This document shows positions 58,719 to 64,000 of a DNA stretch of 64,000 nt, in pieces; the stretch's first letter is position 1, and each line of letters starts with the position of its first letter. Origin of the DNA: Maricaulis sp047308265 (GTDB taxonomy: Bacteria; Pseudomonadota; Alphaproteobacteria; Caulobacterales; Maricaulaceae); NCBI RefSeq assembly GCF_047308265.1, contig NZ_JBKQWY010000004.1, positions 30,771 to 94,770 of the forward strand, written 5' to 3'. The translations under genes and the position numbers were made by a program. The notes under the pieces are model-generated. The model was given only the letters and a program-made list of their open reading frames with translations, had not been told where the DNA came from and did no database searches.

Positions 58719-58955
58719 TTAGCCCTCGGTGGTCACGACCTCCCACCGCTTCAGTTTCGACTTCGGTGCACATTCCTGGATCTGGATCGTGTCACCAACC
58801 TTGATCGTGCTGGTTTCGTTGTGGGCGTGATAACGCTTGGAACGACGCACGGTTTTGCGGAGCAGCGGGTGCAGGAAGGTCCGTTCGACTTTTACGACGA
58901 CGGTCTTGGCACCTTTATCGCTGACCACCACGCCTTGCAGGATACGCTTTGGCAC
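58719..58955 (-). CDS. rpsQ: 30S ribosomal protein S17
   Basis: 78 aa. MPKRILQGVVVSDKGAKTVVVKVERTFLHPLLRKTVRRSKRYHAHNE (quoted in part) is the S17 OB-fold. It binds the 5' domain of 16S rRNA. It is 3 bp after rpmC. Confidence 0.96.
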   Translation of the reverse strand: MPKRILQGVVVSDKGAKTVVVKVERTFLHPLLRKTVRRSKRYHAHNETSTIKVGDTIQIQECAPKSKLKRWEVVTTEG

Positions 58956-58958
58956 AGC

Positions 58959-59165
58959 TTAGCTCCCTTGCTCTGTCTGCGCAGCACGTTCCGTCTGGAT
59001 GGTCAGGATGCGCGCAATGTCTTTGCGCACCTGATTAAAACGGGCCGTGTTTTCCAGCATGCCGTTGGCAGCCTGGAAACGCAGGTTGAATTGCTCTTTT
59101 TTCAGCTTAAGGAGCGCGTCCTTGAGCTGATCTTCGGTCATGGCGCGAACATCGACGGCTTTCAT
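58959..59165 (-). CDS. rpmC: 50S ribosomal protein L29
   Basis: 68 aa. Two helices: DVRAMTEDQLKDALLKLKKEQFNLRFQAANG (quoted in part) and RFNQVRKDIARILTIQ, the L29 signature. It sits by the exit tunnel. It is 14 bp after rplP. Confidence 0.95.
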   Translation of the reverse strand: MKAVDVRAMTEDQLKDALLKLKKEQFNLRFQAANGMLENTARFNQVRKDIARILTIQTERAAQTEQGS

Positions 59166-59179
59166 GATCCGAACTCCTC

Positions 59180-59593
59180 TTATTCGCCCAGGCGAGCGAC
59201 GATCTTGGTCTTGATCGGCAGTTTGGCAGCACCCAGGGACAGGGCTTCGCGAGCCACGTCCTCAGGTACACCGTCGATCTCGAACATGATCCGGCCCGGC
59301 TTGACCTTACAGGCCCAGAATTCAACCGAGCCCTTACCTTTACCCATCCGAACTTCAGTCGGCTTTGCCGTGACAGGCAGATCCGGGAAGACGCGGATCC
59401 ACACACGACCAGCCCGTTTCATATGACGGGTGATGGCACGACGTGTGGCTTCGATTTGACGCGCAGTAACGCGCTCCGGTTGCAGCGCTTTCAGGCCATA
59501 AGAGCCAAAGACCAGCGAATAGCCGCCCTTTGCATTGCCCTTGATCCGGCCTTTGTGCGCCTTGCGGAATTTAGTACGTTTTGGTTGCAGCAT
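59180..59593 (-). CDS. rplP: 50S ribosomal protein L16
   Basis: 137 aa. MLQPKRTKFRKAHKGRIKG start, RVWIRVFPDLPVTAKPTEVRMGKGKGSVEFWACKVKPG (quoted in part). It organises the A-site tRNA region. It is 12 bp after rpsC. Confidence 0.98.
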   Translation of the reverse strand: MLQPKRTKFRKAHKGRIKGNAKGGYSLVFGSYGLKALQPERVTARQIEATRRAITRHMKRAGRVWIRVFPDLPVTAKPTEVRMGKGKGSVEFWACKVKPGRIMFEIDGVPEDVAREALSLGAAKLPIKTKIVARLGE

Positions 59594-59605
59594 AACTCAA
59601 GCCCC

Positions 59606-60310
59606 TTACGCGGCCTGGCGGCCCGAACGGGCGCGCTGTTCACCGGACTCCTGGAGACGACGCTCCTGAGCCAGCGGGTCATGTTCCATGATCTCGCCCT
59701 TATAGACCCAGACCTTGATGCCGATGATACCCATGGCGGTCTTGGCCTCGCAGGTCCCATAGTCGACGTCTGCGCGCAACGTGTGCAGCGGCACAGAGCC
59801 TTCCTGGTACTGCTCGGTACGAGCGATTTCAGCACCGCCGAGACGGCCGCCGAGAATGATCTTGCAGCCCTTGGCGCCCATGCGCATGGCCGACTGGATC
59901 GAACGCTTCATGGCGCGGCGGAAAGCCACACGGCGTTCCAGCTGCTGAGCGATCGATTCAGCGATCAGGTTGGCGTCGACTTCCGGCTTGCGGACCTCAA
60001 CGAGGTTCAGGAAAACCTCGCTGTTGACCATTTTGGCCAGATCGCGGCGCAGGACTTCGATATCCGAACCCTTTTTACCGATCACAACACCCGGACGCGC
60101 CGTGTGGATCGTGACGCGGCATTTCTTGTGCGGACGCTCGATGACGATTTTCGACACGCTGGCATTCTTGAGACGCTTTTTGAGCATCTCGCGGATCTTG
60201 ATATCCTCGTGCAGCAGCTTGGCGTACTCGGTGCCGCCGGCATACCAGCGGGATTCCCAGGTCCGGTTGATACCGAGGCGCAGGCCGATCGGATTAACTT
60301 TCTGACCCAT
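59606..60310 (-). CDS. rpsC: 30S ribosomal protein S3
   Basis: 234 aa. MGQKVNPIGLRLGINRTWESRWYAGGTEYAKLLHEDI (quoted in part), KH-domain VIGKKGSDIEVLR and FRRAMKRSIQSAMRMGAKGCKI. S3 lines the mRNA entry channel with S4 and S5. Its start overlaps the rplV stop by one base. Confidence 0.98.
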   Translation of the reverse strand: MGQKVNPIGLRLGINRTWESRWYAGGTEYAKLLHEDIKIREMLKKRLKNASVSKIVIERPHKKCRVTIHTARPGVVIGKKGSDIEVLRRDLAKMVNSEVFLNLVEVRKPEVDANLIAESIAQQLERRVAFRRAMKRSIQSAMRMGAKGCKIILGGRLGGAEIARTEQYQEGSVPLHTLRADVDYGTCEAKTAMGIIGIKVWVYKGEIMEHDPLAQERRLQESGEQRARSGRQAA

Positions 60311-60690
60311 TATGCAGCCTCCTCAACTTCGCGCACCACAATGGTGAGCTCGGAAAACGGCTTCAAGATCTTGGCCGCACGACCCCGTGCACGGGCACGG
60401 AAGCGTTTCATGACCAGGTTCTTGCCGACATAGGCTTCAGCAACGACGAGATTGTCGATGTCGAGACCGTGATTGTTTTCCGCGTTCGCGATGGCGCTTT
60501 CCAGCGTCTTCTTGACCGAGCCGGCGATCCGCTTGCGCGAGAATTCCAGGTCGGCCAGAGCGCGATCCACCTTCTTGCCGCGGATGAGCGCGGCCACCAG
60601 GTTCAGCTTTTGCGGGCTGATACGGATCATCCGCAGCTTTGCGCGTGCTTCGTTATCGGCGACGCGGCGGGGGTTAGCAGACTGACCCAT
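60310..60690 (-). CDS. rplV: 50S ribosomal protein L22
   Basis: 126 aa. RISPQKLNLVAALIRGKKVDRALADLEF and ANAENNHGLDIDNLVVAEAYVGKNLVMKRFRARARGRA (quoted in part), including the exit-tunnel hairpin. It is 3 bp after rpsS. Confidence 0.97.
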   Translation of the reverse strand: MGQSANPRRVADNEARAKLRMIRISPQKLNLVAALIRGKKVDRALADLEFSRKRIAGSVKKTLESAIANAENNHGLDIDNLVVAEAYVGKNLVMKRFRARARGRAAKILKPFSELTIVVREVEEAA

Positions 60691-60693
60691 CGC

Positions 60694-60972
60694 TTATCTC
60701 CGCTTGGCTTTTTTATCCGCAGCGTGACCGTAATAGGTCCGCGACGGGGCGAATTCACCGAGCTTGTGGCCGACCATGTCTTCGGTCACGAGAACGGGAA
60801 CAAATTTATTGCCGTTGTGGACCTGGAAGGTCAGACCCACAAATTGCGGCAGGATCGTAGAACGGCGCGACCAGGTTTTGATCGCTTGCTTTCGGCCAGC
60901 ATCGTGCGCAGCTTCCGCTTTTTTCAGCAGATAGCCGTCGACGAACGGACCTTTCCAGACAGAGCGAGGCAT
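60694..60972 (-). CDS. rpsS: 30S ribosomal protein S19
   Basis: 92 aa. MPRSVWKGPFVDGYLLKKAE start; TWSRRSTILPQFVGLTFQVHNGNKFVPVLVTEDMVGHKLGEFAPSRTY (quoted in part). S19 lies in the head and contacts the A-site finger. It is 12 bp after rplB. Confidence 0.98.
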   Translation of the reverse strand: MPRSVWKGPFVDGYLLKKAEAAHDAGRKQAIKTWSRRSTILPQFVGLTFQVHNGNKFVPVLVTEDMVGHKLGEFAPSRTYYGHAADKKAKRR

Positions 60973-60984
60973 ATCGTCGGCTCC

Positions 60985-61821
60985 CTATCGCTTCTTGCGC
61001 TCGTGGCGCGAGCGGATGATGAACTTGTCGGTCGACTTGTTCCGGCGGGTCTTGGCACCTTTGGTCGGCTTACCCCAAGGGGTCACCGGGTGACGACCAC
61101 CGGACGTGCGGCCTTCACCACCACCATGCGGGTGATCCACCGGGTTCATGACGACACCACGAACAGACGGGCGACGACCGAGGTGACGGTTGCGACCGGC
61201 TTTGCCGAGATTGACGTTCAGGTGATCCGGGTTGGACACCGCACCGACCGTGGCCATGCAGGTGTCTTGCACCATGCGCAGCTCACCGGACGCCAGACGG
61301 ATCTGGGCATAACCGGCGTCACGGCCGACCAGCTGGACATAGGCACCAGCTGAACGGGCGATCTGGCCACCCTTTTTCGGCTTCAGCTCCACATTGTGGA
61401 TGATGGTGCCGACCGGGATGGATTTCAGCGGCATGGCATTGCCCGGCTTCACGTCAGCGCGATTGGCCGCAATGACCGTATCGCCGACAGCCAGACGCTG
61501 CGGTGCCAGGATGTAAGCCTTTTCACCATCCTCATACTTGATGAGGGCGATGAAGGCCGTGCGGTTCGGGTCGTATTCCAGACGCTCGACCGTGGCCGGC
61601 ACGTCGAACTTGCGACGCTTGAAGTCGACCAGACGGTACAGGCGCTTGGCACCACCACCACGACGGCGGGAAGTGATACGACCGGTATTGTTGCGGCCAC
61701 CGGACTTGGTGAGACCTTCAACAAGGGTCTTCTCCGGGCGACCCTTGTGCAGGGCAGACCGGTCAACCAGAACCAGGGCGCGACGGCCCGGAGAGGTTGG
61801 TTTGAATGTTTTCAAGGCCAT
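60985..61821 (-). CDS. rplB: 50S ribosomal protein L2
   Basis: 278 aa. MALKTFKPTSPGRRALVLVDRS start; RNNTGRITSRRRGGGAKRLYRLVDFKR and the C-terminal GVVMNPVDHPHGGGEGRTSGGRHPVTPWGKPTKG (quoted in part). L2 is the subunit-joining protein near the peptidyl-transferase centre. It is 4 bp after rplW. Confidence 0.98.
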   Translation of the reverse strand: MALKTFKPTSPGRRALVLVDRSALHKGRPEKTLVEGLTKSGGRNNTGRITSRRRGGGAKRLYRLVDFKRRKFDVPATVERLEYDPNRTAFIALIKYEDGEKAYILAPQRLAVGDTVIAANRADVKPGNAMPLKSIPVGTIIHNVELKPKKGGQIARSAGAYVQLVGRDAGYAQIRLASGELRMVQDTCMATVGAVSNPDHLNVNLGKAGRNRHLGRRPSVRGVVMNPVDHPHGGGEGRTSGGRHPVTPWGKPTKGAKTRRNKSTDKFIIRSRHERKKR

Positions 61822-61825
61822 GGTC

Positions 61826-62122
61826 TTAGAGCCCCGTCGTCACGTCGATGGAGTCACCCTCAGCCAGGGTGACCACCGCTTTTTTCTGGTCATTGCGCTT
61901 GCCCGCGATACCGCGGAAACGCTTGGCTTTACCGTGAACCTTGATCGTGTTCACCGCCGTGACCTTGACACCGAACAGAGCTTCGACCGCATCCGCGATC
62001 TCTTTCTTGTTCGCCGTCAGCGGCACGAAGAAGACCACTTTGCCCTCTTCGGACATGATCGTGGTTTTCTCGGTGATGCACGGGCTCAGGATCGTGTCGT
62101 AATGATGTGCAGATGCAGACAT
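61826..62122 (-). CDS. rplW: 50S ribosomal protein L23
   Basis: 98 aa. ILSPCITEKTTIMSEEGKVVFFV and KKEIADAVEALFGVKVTAVNTIKVHGKAKRFRG (quoted in part). It is the docking site for trigger factor and SRP at the exit tunnel. It is 2 bp after rplD. Confidence 0.97.
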   Translation of the reverse strand: MSASAHHYDTILSPCITEKTTIMSEEGKVVFFVPLTANKKEIADAVEALFGVKVTAVNTIKVHGKAKRFRGIAGKRNDQKKAVVTLAEGDSIDVTTGL

Positions 62123-62124
62123 GA

Positions 62125-62760
62125 TCAGGCCTCCTTGGCGCTCAGGCGCTCGTGGATTTTCTCCACGGCCGCCTTGGTCAGCACCAGCGTGTCACGGCGC
62201 AGAACGTCATACACGTTCAGGCCTTGAGCCGGCAGGACATCGACACACGGCAGGTTACGGGCCGCCAGAGCGAAGTTCTCATTGACGGTCTCGCCGTCGA
62301 TGATCAGCGCATTGCTCAGACCCAGACCGTTGAAAGCCGTGCGAAGCTCGCGGGTTTTCGGGGCGTCCATTTCAGCCGTGTCCAGGATGATCAGGTCCGA
62401 AGACTTGATCTTGGAGGACAGAGCGTGGCGCAGACCCAGCGCACGAACCTTCTTGGGAAGATCGTGAGCATGAGAGCGAACACGCGGGCCGTGGGCGCGA
62501 CCACCACCAACGAAGATCGGAGCAGACCGTGCACCGTGACGGGCACCGCCGCCGCCCTTCTGGCGACCGAATTTCTTCTTGGTCCGCGCAATCTCGGAGC
62601 GACCCTTGGTTTTGTGGGTGCCCTGTTGACGCGCAGCCAGTTGCCACTTCACGACACGCTGCAGGAGGTCGGCACGAATTTCGTCGATGCCGAACACGGC
62701 ATCATCGAGTTCGATGGCGCCGGCTTCCTGGGCCGTGAGGGATTTGACCTCGACCTTCAT
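62125..62760 (-). CDS. rplD: 50S ribosomal protein L4
   Basis: 211 aa. RRVVKWQLAARQQGTHKTKGRSEI-like LQRVVKWQLAARQQGTHKTKG, KKFGRQKGGGGARHGARSAPIFVGGGRAHGPRVRSH (quoted in part). It lines the exit tunnel and in some bacteria regulates the S10 operon. Its start overlaps the rplC stop by one base. Confidence 0.97.
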   Translation of the reverse strand: MKVEVKSLTAQEAGAIELDDAVFGIDEIRADLLQRVVKWQLAARQQGTHKTKGRSEIARTKKKFGRQKGGGGARHGARSAPIFVGGGRAHGPRVRSHAHDLPKKVRALGLRHALSSKIKSSDLIILDTAEMDAPKTRELRTAFNGLGLSNALIIDGETVNENFALAARNLPCVDVLPAQGLNVYDVLRRDTLVLTKAAVEKIHERLSAKEA

Positions 62761-63545
62761 TATTCCGTTCCTTCCTCACCGGCAGCATCTGCAGCAGGCA
62801 CGTCGGCCTCGCCCGCAGGTGCTTCGTTCTCAACCGGTGCGTCCTCGACGGCCGGAGCATTGAGCTCGTCCAGCGTCAGGAATTTGCCCGGCAGCGGCAG
62901 TTCGATGTCACCGAAGCCCTTGACGGCATCGCGGATCTCGACCCAGCCACCGGCGGAACCCGGCACCGCGCCCTTCACCAGGACCAGACCGCGATCCACA
63001 TCCACACGAACCACTTCCAGGTTCTGGGCTGTAACGCGGGCGGCACCCATGTGACCGGCCATTTTCTTGCCTTTGAAGACCTTGCCCGGATCCTGACACT
63101 GACCCGTGGAGCCGTGCGAACGGTGCGAGATAGACACACCGTGAGAGGCCCGCAGACCGCCGAAATTGTGCCGCTTCATGGCACCGGCGAAGCCCTTACC
63201 GATGGACGTACCCGCCACATCGATCTTCTGGCCCGGAACAAAGTGATCGGCGGTGATCTGAGCACCCACTTCAATCACCTGGTCGTCGGAAATGCGGAAC
63301 TCGACCAGCTTGCGCTTCGGCGCAACCTGGGCCTTCGCGAAATGACCGCGCTGGGCCTTGTTCGTCCGCTTCGCCTTGGCATCACCCGCGCCGAGCTGCA
63401 GAGCGGTATAACCGTCACGCTCGCCGGTCTTATGGGAGATGACCTGGCAATTATCTACATGCAGGACCGTGACCGGAACGTGGCTTCCCTCTTCGGAGAA
63501 GACGCGGGTCATGCCCAGCTTCTTAGCGATCGCACCTGTGCGCAT
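62760..63545 (-). CDS. rplC: 50S ribosomal protein L3 with acidic C-terminal tail
   Basis: 261 aa against about 209 in E. coli. MRTGAIAKKLGMTRVFSEEGSHVPVTVL start; GKGFAGAMKRHNFGGLRASHGVSISHRSHGSTGQCQDPGKVFKGKKMAGHMG (quoted in part). The last 30 residues are Ala/Glu/Pro-rich (VENEAPAGEADVPAADAAGEEGTE, quoted in part). L3 starts large-subunit assembly. It is 3 bp after rpsJ. Confidence 0.97.
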   Translation of the reverse strand: MRTGAIAKKLGMTRVFSEEGSHVPVTVLHVDNCQVISHKTGERDGYTALQLGAGDAKAKRTNKAQRGHFAKAQVAPKRKLVEFRISDDQVIEVGAQITADHFVPGQKIDVAGTSIGKGFAGAMKRHNFGGLRASHGVSISHRSHGSTGQCQDPGKVFKGKKMAGHMGAARVTAQNLEVVRVDVDRGLVLVKGAVPGSAGGWVEIRDAVKGFGDIELPLPGKFLTLDELNAPAVEDAPVENEAPAGEADVPAADAAGEEGTE

Positions 63546-63548
63546 GAC

Positions 63549-63863
63549 TTACGCTCCCAGCTTGATCTCAACATCGACGCCAGCGGACAGGTCGAGCTTC
63601 ATGAGCGCGTCAACTGTCTGCGGTGTCGGGTCGACAATGTCCAAAAGACGCTTGTGCGTCCGAATTTCAAATTGTTCCCGCGACTTTTTATCGATGTGCG
63701 GAGACCGCAGCACCGTAAATTTTTCAATGCGCGTCGGCAGCGGAATCGGACCGCGAACATTCGCGCCCGTACGCTTGGCCGTGGAGACAATCTCCCGGGT
63801 GGAATTATCCAAAACCCGGTGATCGAACGCCTTCAGGCGAATGCGGATGTTTTGACGTTCCAT
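63549..63863 (-). CDS. rpsJ: 30S ribosomal protein S10
   Basis: 104 aa from ATG 63863; a TTG one codon upstream is in frame. MERQNIRIRLKAFDHRVLDNSTREIV start; GANVRGPIPLPTRIEKFTVLRSPHIDKKSREQFEIRTHKR (quoted in part). S10 is in the head and is also NusE in antitermination. First gene of the S10 block, 92 bp after the tuf stop. Confidence 0.98.
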   Translation of the reverse strand: MERQNIRIRLKAFDHRVLDNSTREIVSTAKRTGANVRGPIPLPTRIEKFTVLRSPHIDKKSREQFEIRTHKRLLDIVDPTPQTVDALMKLDLSAGVDVEIKLGA

Positions 63864-63955
63864 CAAACCGATCCCGTGTCTTCAACTTTCAAAAGAGCAA
63901 ATTGCCCAGGGCGGAACTTTTCAGGGCCCCGCCCCGGACAGACTAAATAGAGTGA

Positions 63956-64000
63956 TTACTCGACGATGGAGGAGACGACGCCGGCGCCGACGGTACGACC
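63956..64000 (-). CDS. tuf: C-terminal end of elongation factor Tu (5' truncated by window)
   Basis: The minus strand reads GRTVGAGVVSSIVE then TAA (63958-63956), the exact C-terminus of EF-Tu. The gene continues beyond the window edge, as expected for rpsL-rpsG-fusA-tuf upstream of rpsJ in alphaproteobacteria. The 92-bp gap to rpsJ has a 6-bp GGGCGG/CCGCCC hairpin but no T run. Confidence 0.93.
   Translation of the reverse strand, partial: GRTVGAGVVSSIVE

Noticed and set aside
63884..63940. GGGCGG/CCGCCC hairpin between tuf and rpsJ as a terminator
   Set aside because: No T run follows; read-through from tuf into rpsJ is the usual arrangement.

Overview
The window is GC-rich and gene-dense. 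It looks like a chromosomal segment of a dimorphic, Caulobacter-like alphaproteobacterium; Maricaulales/Hyphomonadaceae-type is my inference. The main clues are a MipZ division-site ATPase, a protein with SpmX architecture (phage-lysozyme-like head, acidic disordered middle, two C-terminal membrane helices), an ATP12-type F1 assembly chaperone, DUF1489 and DUF817 proteins, and the order rpoA-rplQ-Do protease-rarA-crcB-rluC-HAD-ATP12. I see no IS element, prophage, CRISPR array or rRNA. One tRNA gene, tRNA-Leu(GAG), is present.

Layout. 1-2.1 kb: tail of a SPOR-domain protein, a membrane J-domain protein overlapping mipZ, and a SPOR lipoprotein. 2.1-6.2 kb: panC, a glutamine cyclotransferase, DUF1489, a secreted unknown and a cupin-like Fe(II)-type protein. 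6.2-17.5 kb: the leucine/isovalerate (liu) catabolic genes in pieces (MCC alpha, methylglutaconyl-CoA hydratase, MCC beta, isovaleryl-CoA dehydrogenase), mixed with DUF817, two small paralogous membrane proteins, a SOUL protein, a secreted unknown and a cNMP-binding patatin. 17.6-26.8 kb: spmX, a kelch protein, mgtE, a membrane protein, a ThuA-like lipoprotein and a secreted metallophosphoesterase. 26.9-31 kb: tRNA-Leu, a FliN-like protein, lipB, a repeat-tailed membrane protein and PCC alpha. 31-37.4 kb: a K+ channel, a membrane protein, a serine hydrolase, a membrane-bound LytTR regulator and a divergent LysR/pirin pair. 37.4-39.4 kb: a small accessory patch of unknown genes with less typical composition. 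39.4-43 kb: PCC beta, a CelD/FemAB-like acyltransferase and a 2OG-Fe(II) oxygenase. 43-49.9 kb: ATP12, HAD, rluC, crcB, a 33-codon small gene, a DUF6624-like gene, rarA and a Do protease. 50-64 kb: the S10-spc-alpha ribosomal super-operon on the minus strand from the end of tuf to rplQ, closed by an intrinsic terminator.

How genes work together. LiuA, LiuB/LiuD and LiuC carry isovaleryl-CoA to HMG-CoA, and PCC alpha/beta handle propionyl-CoA from Val/Ile/odd-chain breakdown. MipZ and SpmX suggest division-site and polar-development control. The ribosomal block supplies most large- and small-subunit proteins plus SecY, Adk and RpoA. The items most worth a second look are the isolated 33-aa membrane peptide gene with its own hairpin, SD and terminator; the very long SpmX with an altered active site; the pair of small membrane paralogs; and a promoter-plus-hairpin leader in front of rpsM.
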